A DNA stretch of 64,000 nt from contig WPIO01000037.1 of NCBI GenBank assembly GCA_009760855.2, positions 1,941,501 to 2,005,500 on the forward strand, given 5' to 3'. Below are positions 45,626-57,800 of the stretch, piece after piece; position 1 is the first letter of the stretch; the number at the start of each line of letters is the position of its first letter. This DNA is from Cristatella mucedo (taxonomy: Eukaryota > Bryozoa > Phylactolaemata > Cristatellidae). Position numbers and translations under genes: made by a program. A model generated the notes under the pieces. It was given only the letters and a program-made list of their open reading frames with translations. It had not been told where the DNA came from and did not search any database.

Positions 45626-46103
45626 CGCGCCCCAGCCGGCGAGCGTTCTTTGCGTTTCCGGGGGCGTTCGGCCGTGGCGCGACCTTTCCGCCAAAGCGTG
45701 CACGCACGATTTGGCGTACTTCCGACGAATGCCAAGGTTCGCAGCCGCCGAAAGCGACAGCTGGCGGTCGCGACCGAGTCGGCGCGTGCGGCGCGATCTC
45801 GCCGGTGTTTGCGCAAGCTCGCAGCTTACAATGGGCGCCGCCGTCAGCTCGCCAACCGGGCTCCGCCGCCACTGGCCGCTAATAGCTATGCACTTCGAAC
45901 CGCGCGCGCGGCGGCTCACGAGTGTAGCCAACGAGGGAGGAGAACAATGCTCGATACGCCCGTCTCATTCGCGGCTTTTTTTTAATTAGCGACTCCTAGA
46001 GTCGGACACTTTCCCCCGACATGCGCGACATTGATTGGTTCGATCCGTCGTTGGGTCGGGCGGATAAAATGCCGCCGCTCGCTCGCTCGCTCGCCACGGG
46101 CGG

Positions 46104-48104
46104 ATGCACGCCGGGAGCTCGTCGTCGAGAGGCGCCGCCGCGAAGCTCGGGCGCCGAGTGCGGCTCCAGCACAACGCGGCGGCGGCGACGGGTCCGACGG
46201 CTCCGCCGCTGTCGCCTCCGCTGACGGCGGCGGCTTCGCGGACGGCGGACGAGCTGCTGCGAGGGCGCGCCCAACCGGACGAAGCGGAAAGTGGTGAGGA
46301 CGCGGCGGCGGCGGCGACGAAAGTCGCCTCGCTACCCAGCCGGGCGAAACCCATTAGCGCAATTGGGTGCTTAATAAGCTCGCCATCCGTTGGGCGGCGA
46401 AGCCGACCGCCCGAGCAGCTAGCGAAAGGCGGGGGAGCGGAGCGGCGAGCGGGGAGCGGCGCACGGCGTAGGCACCGCATTGTGCGCGCGCGGCGCACCG
46501 TGCGGCGGCATTCAAGCTTCTGCTCAGACTTGTGCTCTGCTCGCACAATGGCGGCTCGCAGCGATTATTCAGCGGAGCTATTTGTCTAGGATCGCTTCGT
46601 TTGGCTACAACTGCGCCTCGTGTGCACACAATGCATTGCGCACCGCATCGCTCGCGCACCGCCGCCCAGCGCGCGCCGCGCACCCGCGCTCGAGCGGCGC
46701 GCTCAGACCGAGCCGCTGCCGCGCCACGATCGCCCAGTCGCGTCGTACCCACGAGCCGCCTCCGCCGCGAGCCGGCTTCGGCGACGAAACTCCGCGGGGC
46801 ACTAGCACTAGCACTAGCCGGAGCTTCGCACGGCGACCGGAGCTTCCGGCGGACTTCCGTGCGTCGTTTGCGTCGCCGTTGACGGGGCGATAGTTCGGCG
46901 TCGACGGCGTCGACGGCGCCTCCGAAGCCTCCGCCTCACAGCTCGCTTCGGGCCGCAGATCGTAGCCTCCATTTTGGCCGTCGCCGCCGCAAGGTTGTGA
47001 CGTCGCATTGCAGCGCGAGATGCCAAGGCGCCGTGGAACTCGACCAAGTGGCGCATAGGCGTGCCCCTCGGAGGACAGATGCCGCAGTTCAGCTCCGTGC
47101 GCGTGCAGAAGGCCTATCGGCTCAACGAGATCGAGGCGATCCGTCTGCGGCGACGCGTGCAGATCCTCGACAGTCAGCACCTGCGCGCCGACCGCCTGGT
47201 CAACCAGGACATCCGGCTGACCAGGGGTGCGCTCGAGCACATCGAGGCGAGCACGGGCAGTCTGCGCCCGATCGTCGTCGCCGCCGCTGTCGGCGCAGCC
47301 GCCGCCGCCGCCTCGTCGTCCGATGGCGCCTGGACCGCCGCCGCCGCCGCCGCGGCGCCGAAGGACGACGACGCAGACGAGAGCGGTACGCGCGCACGAG
47401 CGCAGGCAGGCAGGCACGCGAGAGCACTCATGCGGGCTTCGGCCAGCATCTCTCCGTCACGGCCGCCGCCTCCGCCGCCTCGCCGCCAAATAGCGCCAGA
47501 GGCTGCCGATAAAAAGTTGGGCGATCGGGATAGCGGCGGCGGCGACTCGCTTTCACACGATCGAAAGCGCTCGCGCGGCACGACAATTCGTCATGGAAAA
47601 GATTGTTTCATTCGTCGATCGCTGTCAGCAGCAGCAGCAGATGAATGCCGTCGTCTTCGCGCCCGCGTCTTCGCGCACCGCACCGCGTCCCTCCTCCGCC
47701 GGCACCCGCTCATTTTGCTTCATCCGCGCTCATTCCGCTTCCGCCTTTCAGGCTCGTCGGCATCCTCGGGCGGGCGCGACTACGAGGCCGCGCTCTCCGT
47801 CAAGCCCATGTTCCTCTACGGCGAGCGCCAGGTGAGCCGCAAGGTCAACCGCTACCGCAGCAGCCGCACGCAGTCCGCCGCGGCCGCGTTCGTCGCCGCC
47901 GCCGACTGGAGACGCCGGAAAGACAGTGTCGTCGTCGTCGCCGCCGCCGCTGAGAAGACACCGCGGCCAAAGACGGCGTCGGCAGCGGCGGCGCCGTCGC
48001 TGTTCCGAGCCATCGAGGAGAGAGTGCAGCGAAAGATCTCAGAGAACCCGGACTACGATCCCAACGCCGACTCACCAGCTTTGGTGAGCTTTCCAGGCGT
48101 CTAG
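46104..48104 (+). CDS. Unrecognised Ala-rich helical protein, three exons
   Basis: I do not recognise the family. Proposed exons: 46104-46293, 47014-47385 and 47752-48104, all joins phase 1, 304 aa. Donors are GTG|GTGAGG and AGCG|GTACGC; acceptors are TTGCAG and CTTTCAG. Residues about 65-96 (KAPWNSTKWRIGVPLGGQMP, then QFSSVRVQKA) and about 97-140 (YRLNEIEAIRLRRRVQILDS, then HLRADRLVNQDIRL) form an unbroken, charged, helix-like segment unlike the low-complexity noise nearby. Polyalanine follows, then a conserved-looking block (YEAALSVKPMFLYGERQVSR, then KVNRYRSS) and a C-terminus with LFRAIEERVQRKISENPDYD. Intron 2 is a multiple of three and open, so retention is possible. A rival first exon is 43573-43606 (MNGAAAAGSRA, donor GCAG|GTACGA, also phase 1). 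No membrane segment or signal peptide is seen. Confidence 0.5.
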
Positions 48105-48514
48105 GCGCCGAGTAATCGCGCCGCCGGCGGCCGCCGCAACGGCTGCATCCGACCTATCGACATCCACCAGGTGGCGCAGTGAGCGCCTTTGCCGTCACGA
48201 GCCGAAGTCCCAATCGTGTCGCTGCGCCCTGGCGAGTGTCCTGTGCCGCCGACTAGTCGGGTCGTCTGCTTTGACGGAGCGGCTCGACGCTACGGTCGAT
48301 ACGACGGCGACGCGCCGCTATCGATGCCTGCGCAAGGGAAAGGCCAAAGGAGCCGCTTCCGTTGCGTCAGTCGGACTCATGTTAGCCATTCCATTTTCTA
48401 TTTATTTAAGCTGGCGAAGCTCTTCGGGTGCGAGGAGCGTCGAGCTTTCACTTGGCCGGCGGTGGAGGGCCCTTCCAAGCGCTCTGAAGTTGGTTGTCTC
48501 GGCGACTTCGCTAA

Positions 48515-48520
48515 AATAAA
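48515..48520 (+). terminator. Possible polyadenylation signal AATAAA
   Basis: First AATAAA after the candidate gene stop, about 410 bases downstream. Confidence 0.35.
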
Positions 48521-49257
48521 AGCTCATCTTTTAAAGAGTTCCAAGAGGCACAGGACGCTTGAGCGAGCGAGGCAGCGCTTTCTTACGCTTTTTCGCGCGA
48601 GGCCTTTCTGCGCTTTCTTGCGCACGCGAGCATGCGCCTCTGCTCGTTCGTCCGATGCCCCGCCCCGCCCCCGCCCGCTGACCTGCCTTTCACCCGGAGC
48701 TCTTCCGACTCGTGTTCGTGCACTCATTCGCAAAAACGACCCGCCTAGTCCGCTCACTATTGGAGGCGAACGCGTCAGCATGACGGCTGCTCGCACAGAC
48801 AGAGCATAGTGCCGCCCAGACGCGGCGGTCGTCGATGTTATCCGGGCGCGACAGACAGACGGCCTACCTTCGCTGCTTAAAAACGAGGGAAGGGGAATTC
48901 TCTGCCCGCGAAGTCCCTAAAGTAACATGACGCCGTTGCCACGGGTGAGCGAAGCAATCTTCTCGCGCGTTTCTTAGACGGCCGATCCTGTCGTACAGCG
49001 TTAGCTTTTGCTTGCCTGCGCATGAGTTAGCGCGCCTCCTGCGTCCTGCGTGTGCGGGCGGGCGGGCGGGCGGCCGCCCCCCCCCCGGGCAAAATTCTTT
49101 TAATCTTTCTCCACGACGGAGACTGACGTGGCCAACTTTCAGCATCGTTGCCGCCATCTTCATTACATGAGAAGTATGCCACTTATAGAGATCAAATCAT
49201 CAAGTTTCATCGAGTGCTTAAGACCTGAAGTTTTCTTTGCCCTTTGCACTTGGGTCT

Positions 49258-49443
49258 TAGCCCCTTACAGAGGGGGGGATAAGGTGCTCGCTCTTCACGG
49301 CGCAGATCGTGGGTACGAGCCCTTGCATTGGGCGATTGTTTATTTGTTGTTTTATTGTATTGTTTGTTGCCCATTGCAAGCGGTGATGACAGCCGTTAAG
49401 GCGCGTTCTGCCGCTATACAAACGAGGCTTTCAAATCAGCTAA
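49258..49443 (+). mobile_element. tRNA-derived SINE A
   Basis: Head GGGGGGATAAGGTGCTCGCT, B box-like GGTACGAGCCC, then GGTGATGACAGCCGTTAAGG, TGCCGCTATACAAACGAGGC and TTTCAAATCAGCTAAG. A TTGTTT-rich insertion expands the middle. Confidence 0.78.
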
Positions 49444-50653
49444 GCTTGTCACATACGCAGTCATTTCTTCATCGCCTCTGCTCCAGCGCTCATAAGTAGA
49501 GGATTTCCTTTGAAGGCAGCGTACCCTTTTCCATCGTATCGCTTCTGGGATCCAATCGCACGAGTCGCTGTCCGCCATTTGAAACGCTCCCGGTGAGAAC
49601 GCGATTTCGGCCATAGCAACGTTTCCTGGCAGACCGCAAACTTGTCGTCTCGACGAGTGAATGAACACTTGGCCCCCCAGAGCTTGGCGCTCGGCGACAA
49701 GCTATTTGTGCCGAGCCGAACGAGAGAGGAAACTCGGCGGCGAATCAAAGGCGTCTCAGCACCGCCGCCGACGTCGCTCTCGTCAAAACTGCCGGCCTTG
49801 ATGAGTACGACCAAAAGCCGCCGAAAGCGACCGGCGAAGGCTCTCCGCCGCCCGCCGTAGCCGCCTGCAGAAATGCAGCGCGTTCGCTCGTGCGTCCGTC
49901 TGGGCGTCACCCAGGCGTCGCGGACCGCAGCAGCCGCCCGGGGGCTAGGCGACATGGGCTACCCGCCGCACGCGCACGCCTGTGAAAGGCGCGCCAGCGC
50001 CAGCCGCTGTTGCCCCGAGAGCGGCAGCGAATTGCCGCCGGAAGTTAAAAAAGGCTCAACCCGCCGCGAGAGCTCGGGTAGTTCGTGCAGCGCCGCCGGT
50101 CTAGGTGGCGCGGAGCCCCGCGGCGCCGCGGCTGGGACGCCTAATTGCACCCCAGCAGCAAACCGGCCCTCTACTCTCAAGACCGAATACGGACTATCAG
50201 GTCGGACGGACAGGTCTGAACAGGTACTACTTGAAGTCGCTCTCTACTTGAGGTTGCTCAGCAGCCCAGCGCTCGACGCGCCAGTAAGTGCAGAGCGGGG
50301 GGGGGCGGGGCGGGGCGCCAAGCGAGACGCAAATGGCGGAGTGGCTGGAGCTGCGTTCGTACGCGCTCGCGTCGGGTTTGCTATGCAAAATCCGACGCAG
50401 TAGGCCAAACAGCACAGCGAGCGGTAGCTGAATCGCAGGCCTCGTCTCTGCGGCGGCGGGAATACTTTGGCGACTTTCGCCCCTCCCCCACGTGGCTGAC
50501 AACAAGGAGTCGCCGACTGTAGGACATAAAACCGCGACCTAGTTCATTAAATACGAGCAGACTATTTCGGGCCCGTGCCAGTTGCATAAGCAAATTAAAT
50601 AAATAAATAAATGGTAGCATGAACTAGCATAAATAAATAAATATTTGCTTATC

Positions 50654-50809
50654 TAAGAGCCTCTTTTGTATAGCAGCAGAGGAGCTTTAAAAGCTATCGC
50701 CACAGCTTGCAGCAGGAATAAGGGATCGCCTACCGCAGGATTCGAACCTACGACCTCGGAAAGAGGTCATGAAGAGCAACCGCCTCACCGAGTATGCCAT
50801 CGCGGCTCC
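50654..50809 (-). mobile_element. tRNA-derived SINE A
   Basis: Minus-strand copy with AGAGCCTCTTTTGTATAGCA, AGCTATCGCCAC, AAGGGATCGCCTACCGCAGG, B box GGATTCGAACC and head GCCTCACCGAGTATGCCATC. Confidence 0.85.
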
Positions 50810-50879
50810 AGAGCTCATTTCTCACTGCGGAAACGCGTAAGTTGCCCTATGTGAGCCTTCTATTTTTCAAAACCTTCAA

Positions 50880-50963
50880 AGCCGTGACGGCACACTAGGT
50901 AAGGCGGTTGCTTTCACAACCTCGGCCCCGAGGTCGTGGGTTCGATTCCTGCCGCGGGCAATC
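50880..50963 (+). mobile_element. tRNA-derived SINE A, head only
   Basis: GGCACACTAGGTAAGGCGGT, then TGCTTTCAC, the GAGGTCGTGGGTTCGATTCC B box and GCGGGCAATCC. Truncated after the head, in opposite orientation to the previous SINE. Confidence 0.8.
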
Positions 50964-51169
50964 CACAAAAAAGGATAGCCACAAAAAAGGATATAAATAA
51001 TCGTGCAAGGTCAAAAGTACTCTAAGCCTATACGTAAGTTGTATCACCGACCACTGCCATTCATAAAGCGTAAACTGCGATTGGCGTGCATTGCTTGCCA
51101 CGTGCTGGTTATTGGCTTGTCTAGTGCGCTTTGACGTGGCTCTCTTAACGGCGCTTTGCTAGATAGAAG

Positions 51170-52320
51170 CTGAACTTTTTTCATTAAGAAGACTTGCCTC
51201 CACAGCTTCAGCCATCACTTTCGATCTCTGTCAAGGATCAAGGACTATCTATCCACTACGGCGGCTCGCTGAAAATTTAACTAGCTCCCCGGTCTGTTTA
51301 GGCTAGACTTCTGCAATTCCATTTTGACTGGGCTACCAAAGTGAGCCACTCTAGGCAGACCTCTCGGTGGCAGAGCCAACGGTTTTCCTACAGAGGGAAA
51401 GACCTGCCAAAAATTTCGTGTCGGTGGAGCTGTGCGACTTGCACTTAATGAAAGAATTAGTGCGCCAAATTATAGTCTTTATTCGATGCGGACTTCGAGG
51501 CGGTTGCTCTTCGAGTGGAATTAAGCTAAAGTCTCCTCGTCCTTGGTGACGGCCGAGAGCGTAGGGAATAGGGGCGGCCCAGGTCGCTGTCCCGCTATCT
51601 GGGCCCGTAGGCAAATACCGCCGCCCCCTCTAGCTCCGCCCCTCGAGCTCCGCCCCTCGAGCTCCGCCCCCTCGAGCTCCGCCGCTGAAGCCAATGCGCC
51701 TCGCGATGAATGCGGCTACGAGACTAGTAAGCAACTCTCGTAGGGCTCAGCCACGCTTATCATTTGCTAAAAAAAACAGCGATGTCTCCCGGTTAATCAA
51801 CGGGTACAGAGCAAAATATTTACACCGACCCTTACGGCCCGCCACGGCTGGGCTCCTCCATACGCGGCTGAGCTGCCGCGTCAATCTCAACATCCTTGTG
51901 CCCTCAAGTTCTCTATGAACAAACAACTAACTGCTCCGCTCCAACGCTTGAAGGCCTTTGGCGACAGACGATTTTTGTCCCTGCAGGTCCTAGACTGTGG
52001 AAGTCACTTCCACAACTAAAGCGCAACGACACTGTCACGCTTTCGACTGTGGCACATTATTTCAAGCCGTCCAGAGCTGCTGACTCGTTGAAACTCGCTC
52101 CTTCGATCGTCCTGCCGCCGACTCAGCGACGCCTCTCACTTTTCTCATTACTGCAAGAGACGAATTCTGTTGGCTACCTAACGTATGCGCACAGAAAGCC
52201 GCTTACGCTTTTAGTGCGCAATGGAAAAAGGTTTATCTGATATAACAACTTAATCTTCGTGATTTTGTGGAATTACAGACGGAGATCAATCAGGCTGTGT
52301 CGCATTACATCAGACCGACC
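51170..52320 (+). mobile_element. LINE family 2 copy with an insertion
   Basis: Left part matches TTCATTAAGAAGACTTGCCT and TTGACTGGGCTACCAAAGTG. Right part has GCGATGAATGCGGCTACGAG, GTCCTAGACTGTGGAAGTCA and the 3' end TGTGGAATTACAGACGGAGA. About 51350-51690 does not belong to the LINE and contains four copies of CTCGAGCTCCGCCCC or a close variant near 51631-51682. Confidence 0.75.
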
Positions 52321-52522
52321 GTCATCCGTTAACGACATGCTTTCATTAATTTCGAAATAATTATGTAGCGTTTTCGGCTTTTTTTATAGCAGCCTTGTCA
52401 TATCCCGTGGCTTTCTCTGCGCGTTTGGTGTGAAAATGCCACCGTTGTGCTAGCCGTGACATTTAGCAGTTGCGTTCTCGGTTTCCATGCTTTGCACGTC
52501 GGAGGAAAAAGATTGGCTGATA

Positions 52523-53062
52523 AGACAGCCTCATTTATACAGCGGCAGAAGAGCCTCGGCAGCCATCTTGAAGATGCACTACAGCACCGGTCGGCAAACT
52601 TGTCGGACTACTAGGCCACCTCAGGAGCTCAGGGTGGTGCACTAGGGTAGAATAAACCACGCCCATTCCGCCGGGCCCGCGGAGTGGGCGCGGCCAGGCG
52701 AACGTGCGAGCAGTCGCAACAGATGCCCGCCGAAATTAAAGGGGTAGACGTGTACCGTCCCTCCCCGGTCGGGTGGTTTCAAACAAGCGCCTGACATCAG
52801 TTCTAAAAATAAAGACTGGCTACAGCTTGAGATGCAGCCAGCAGTAAAGAACGGGAAACAAAACCGTGACGAGTCAATTAGGCCGGATCCAGCAATAAAT
52901 AACTAGGGGGCGTTAGGCTGGACTGTAGTGCTAGCTAGGCTGTATCTAGCCTAAAGGCCGGAGTTGGCCGACCTGTGCACTAAAAGATCGTCTGCTGCAG
53001 GACTCGAACCCACCCACCAGCGTCGTGAAGCGCGAGTGCCTTAGCACCGGCCAGGCGGGTTG
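52523..53062 (-). mobile_element. SINE A copy split by a hAT-like MITE
   Basis: The body part (ACAGCCTCATTTATACAGCG, then GCAGAAGAGCC) is at 52523-52584. The head part (AAAAGATCGTCTGCTGCAGG, then ACTCGAACCCACC and GAGTGCCTTAGCACCGGCC) is at 52978-53062. Together they form one minus-strand SINE. Confidence 0.75.
52585..52977. mobile_element. hAT-like MITE, 393 bp
   Basis: The ends read inward are CACCGGTCGGCAAACT and CACAGGTCGGCCAACT, close to the common hAT terminus CAGxGGTCGGCAAACT. The flanking 8-mers CACTACAG and CACTAAAA agree at 6 of 8 positions, fitting an aged 8-bp target duplication. No transposase. Confidence 0.7.
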
Positions 53063-54739
53063 AATATTTCCCTGCGTGCCAAGCAAACCCACGCAAAGAA
53101 ACACGCCTGCAAGCACGCATGCGCGCGCGTCGGCGCTTCGCCTCTCGAGCTGAGAAGCGAAATCCAAAATGCGATTCGCCTCGATCGACCTGTGCATCGA
53201 CCTCGATCCCGCCATCATTCTCGGCAAAGCGCTCTTTCCCGTTGGCCTGCGACCCTGTTGACGCGCCACAAACGAAGGGAAGAAGACTCGTCGAGTGGCG
53301 CATCAAAACTCGGCTAGCCGTAAGGGCAGTTTTTTGTGAGGAACCCCGGGCCAGACTTGTTGAGAGATGCGGTACGCCGCAAGGGGGGGGGGGCCGCTCG
53401 CAGCGTCTACATTGCTGCGCTCGGTGACGGCCAAGCGTCTAGCGGAGGTCAAGTGCGCATCGAACTTGTGTGAACGGCCGTCAGAGAAGAGAAAATGGCG
53501 GAGAAGGAATGCGCTCCAGAATACCAGCCAGAAGTTATCTCTTACGCCAGAAGTTATCTCTCAGCGCCGGTCCTAGCGAGAGCTGTGCCGGTACTTTCTG
53601 ATGGCGATAGCCCGCTTACTCGGCACCGTTCCAGTGCGGCCCAGGCCATCTGAAGCGGCGGCCTGATAGATCAGTCAGATCATGATTGACGTCCATTATT
53701 CAAGGTTCATGAAATATAGCGGCTAGGAACCCGTTGTGCGATAGCCTATGGCCCCCAAGGCAGCATACGAGCCGGGGCCACGCCAAAGGCGTCGAGTTGG
53801 TGCCTTTGCAGTTGAGCTGAGTTGTGCTCCAGACATTGGGCCATGCGAGAGTTGTGCGCCTTGGCTGGTTCCGGAAGCATGCAGCCCTACGGCGCTGTCG
53901 AATAGTCATCTCAATCCTACGGGATGAGCACTTTGTTATCTTAATAGATGGACGGTCCCTCCGTGGCTCCGTATCCCGCTACCGTCGGCATTCCTGGGCG
54001 CAACGCTAGTTCACCAGTTACTGCTCGCTAGCCGCGATACCTCGGTGCCTGCGCGCTTGTCCGCCGAGCTGCCCCGGCTGACGTTCCAATTCCCGGAACG
54101 TCGACCGCGGGACTCAAGTGCCACACCCTGTGCAGCTGCCAGCTCCAGCCGACATATTGATGCGCTGATCACATGATCACAGCAGCGCACACTCCACGCT
54201 TTCTGAGAATCATCTGGCCTGCGCGGACGCTAACCTCAACTCTCTCTTCCTTCTCCTTCAGCGCAGCTGACCGAAGCCAGCGACCAACCACTCAACGACT
54301 GCGTAACGCCGCTCGTTCGCCTTCGTCAAAACAATCTTTGTTACATTACAAATCGTGCGCGGAGGAATCGTCAGTCTCTCCTCGTCGGCGCGCTCGCGTA
54401 CGCTCCGAAATACCAGACTGGGACATCGCATTGAGTTGTCGTCGCGCGTCGGCTGAGACCAGCACCACTATTATCACTACAAGCTTGGCGTTCGCCTGTA
54501 CGGACGAAGAAGCGGCTACACCCAGTTTGCAATAGTAAGATGGAGTTGAACGCAAGAAACTTTGATAAAAGAAAATCGGACAATAAATCCATTAGTAATA
54601 GTACCGAACGGTTGAGGTACCCTCCAGTTCAGCTCGATTCTACAGCCGTCGGAGACCAGCTGCGACTGTAATAGCCCGTCGGGCGGTTTTTTGCGCGTGA
54701 AGGTAGAAAAATCAAGGACGTGACCTTGGTAACCAAAAT

Positions 54740-54850
54740 ATGGCGGCCCCCATGGCCTGGGAAAGTGCGACCGTACGGCCGCTTGATCTTTCCGAGCTGC
54801 TCTGCCCGGACACGGTATCTACTGGCCGCCTGAGACAGATGTTGAGTCAG
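54740..54850 (+). CDS. C2orf49: Ashwin exon 1
   Basis: AAAATATGGCGG start context; ends LRQMLSQ with a strong GTACGT donor. A GC-rich upstream segment fits a CpG promoter. Confidence 0.78.
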
Positions 54851-57800
54851 GTACGTTTCTAATGTGAATCGCTAATATGCTCGCCCAGTCGGTTAGGTCA
54901 GGTATGCAGCTAATGAACGGAACGTTTACGAACAAGGATCGCTTATAGCTTGGACGGCCGGCCGTTCGTTGGGACAGTATGCGCGCGAAGCTTGCGTAGT
55001 GAATGAGTTGTCTGTTTGCAGAGCGGCGAGGCGCACGTAAGTCTAAGCGCTCTTCTGCCTCCCCTTTTTTTGTTACGGAGCTGGCTGCACTTGCATTAAG
55101 GTGCCACCTCCGTTCGTGTGTCTGGTTCTTGGGCGTATTATGTATATTAACACACACGCACGCACGCACGCACACACACACACACATATGTAATCTAATA
55201 ATTATTAATAAATAATTTATGCAATGAAAATACATAATAATAAATTAAATTGGAAAATTCCAAAAATCCTGAGAACTGGCCGCTTTACTTTACCTTGAAT
55301 TTGATGTGCTGCATAATAGGGGCCGGTTAACGTCAGTGAAAGCAAAGGTGTAATGTAGAATTTGTGGCGTTGACGACAGATAAGTATTGCTGCGAGTTTG
55401 CACCGACTTTGTCTTATTCTACGGGCGAGAGTGACGGCGAGTAGGGAGTTACTGGAGCCGATACGGGATTGCACGAATGCAAAAACCAGCTTGAATGTGG
55501 TATTCTTAGTATTCTATTCTAAGCAGGCCCGAATTTTTTTATGGTACGTTGCTGAAAGTTGGCAGACTTTGAAAGGTCGCAAATGTGCAGGACACTCGGA
55601 TTGCATGCAGACGCTACGGGGATATATTCACGCATTCGTGACATCCCGTCTTGACCTCTGTAACTCACTGCCTGCTGGCCTACCGGCATGTGCAATCAGG
55701 TGATTACAGCTGGTGCAAAACTCTGCAGCTAGGCTTGTCTGTCGTGAGCGTAGCAGTTGCCACATCACACCACTTCTCGCCGACCTGCACTGGCTACCAG
55801 TCAAGCAACAGATTGACTTCAAGGTTTTGTCGCTCATTTTTAGGTCCCTTCATTCTATGGCTCCAGCCTATCTCTCAGATCTACTCCCCCCATCAGGCCA
55901 AGCATCGTACCACCTGCTTTTCGGAATCCAACAGTTTCCCAACACCTCGTTCAAACCTCCAATCCTTTGGAGACCGTGCATTTAGTTCGTATGCTCCCAA
56001 AGCGTGGAACTCGCTCCCGACCTGCGTCAGAACATCCCCTGACTTGACCACATTAAAAAAAGAACTTAAAAACACACCTATTTAGGACAGCATTTAGTGG
56101 GTCCCTGTGATTCGTCCTTCATGTGCTTATGCGTGCTGACAGTGTGCATGCTGCCACTAACCACACTTGCATGCTGACCCTGTGCATGTCACCCCTAACC
56201 ATGTTATTCACGTTGTTTATCAAGCATGGTATTACTCACCATTCAATTGCGTTTCCCTTTGTAGCAAATGTAAACCGCCTAGAAAGAGATTGAGTTCTCT
56301 GAGAGCACTTTATCAAGTGCATTATTATTATTATTATTATTATTATATGCAGGTTCAGCCTATTGTGAGGGTTATGCTTTACAGTTTCTGAGTATTGCTA
56401 TTTTTCCAGGGACCAGTCGGTTGGTTGTATCGTCATTCTATTTAAGAAAGTATGCTGGCATACAGATGCTAATAGGTGTTGCAAGGTAAATATTATAATA
56501 TTTAAAATATGGTTGTGGTAGCATGCACAGTCTCAGCATGCTGAAGCACACAGATGAAAATTCACTTGGACCCACTGAATGCCGTGACAAACAGGTGCAT
56601 TGTAAGCTTCTTTTTAAATGTCGTCTAGTCAGGGGACGTCATGACGTCAGTCGGAACTGAGCTCTGGGCTTTGGGAATATACGAACTAAAGGTACGGTCT
56701 CTACAGGATTTGAGGATCATATGAGGTATAGCTAAACGATTCGAGTCAGAAAATGGGTGGTAAGATGCCTAGCATGGTGGGGAACTAGTTCCGATACGTA
56801 GGCTGGAGCGAGAGAATGAAGGGACTTAAAAGTGAGTTGCAGAACTTTGAAGTCAATGCGCTGCTTGATTGGGAACCAGTGCAGGTCGGCGTGAAGTGGT
56901 GGGATGTCGAGATGAGAGATTCTCGAGAAGGACTTGGTGACTCCATGGAGTGATTAGCTCTAAAACCAAACTGGAACTCACCTGCTAGGTTTGAAGTTTT
57001 AATGTATGAGTTCAGCCGGCTTGGCACAACTTATTCCACTGTCTTTGATTGGAACGGTAGAAGAAAGACTGAGCAGAAGTTGTGGAAGATCTCTTGATCT
57101 AGTGTTGCTTACTTAATTAGTGGCATAAGTGCAGACTTTTTGAATGGTGCAGGGACATGACCTGAGACTAAGGACATATTTATTTTGTTAGTTATGCATT
57201 GCAGTAGCAGATCTATGCATCGTAGAGTAGGAAAGTGGGTACATGGTCTAGAGGACTAGTAGTCTTCTTTGACTTAATTTGGCAATCGATAGCTACTGCT
57301 CTTCTGACTTTTTGAGTGAGGGCAGATTTTGCAAGCCGACTTAAGCCTTGCAGTGCCTTCACGAAACGCTCGGCAGGTGTCTGCTTTCAGCTTTGCAAAT
57401 GACAAGTCACGGTATGCAAACAGCCCGACACGGCTATTTTGGTGGTCTGCCTACTTCTGCCCCGTGTAGACTGCCCCTCAACTCGCACTCTATGTCACGT
57501 CATGGAGCATATCGGCATCACTAATGTTAAAGTAAGTAGACTGTTGTGACGTCATCGACCTTGAGGAGGACGAGTTTCAGGGTGAGGTCTCTCGTCGCCT
57601 CCTTGAATGTAGACATTGAGGTGCCTCAGGGAATTTAGTTAAGCAGGTCTGCTTAGCTGGAAGGCTGTCGAATCAAACCCTAGCTACAGCGATGTATCAT
57701 CTGCACAAAAATAAAAGCCTAGATCCTGCTTGGCAATTACATCAGTACGAGGGAGGGTATACATTGTGAAAAAAAAGTGGACCAAGTACAGATCTCCGGG

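Larger units (their letters stand above)
43000..50550. other. CpG-rich, GC-triplet-rich domain
   Basis: Very high GC with dense CpG and long GCC/GGC/GCG runs over about 7.5 kb, unlike the rest of the window. Many overlapping long ORFs on both strands are Arg/Ala/Ser-rich and are products of composition. The candidate gene at 46104-48104 is the only convincing coding signal inside it. Confidence 0.7.

Noticed and set aside
46605-47417. 270-codon minus-strand ORF
   Set aside because: It is the antisense shadow of the candidate gene exon at 47014-47385; the plus frame is more protein-like and has splice sites.
50335-50430. ATGGCGGAGTGGCTGGAGCTG as a first exon
   Set aside because: Good start context but no convincing GT or GC donor before the in-frame stop.
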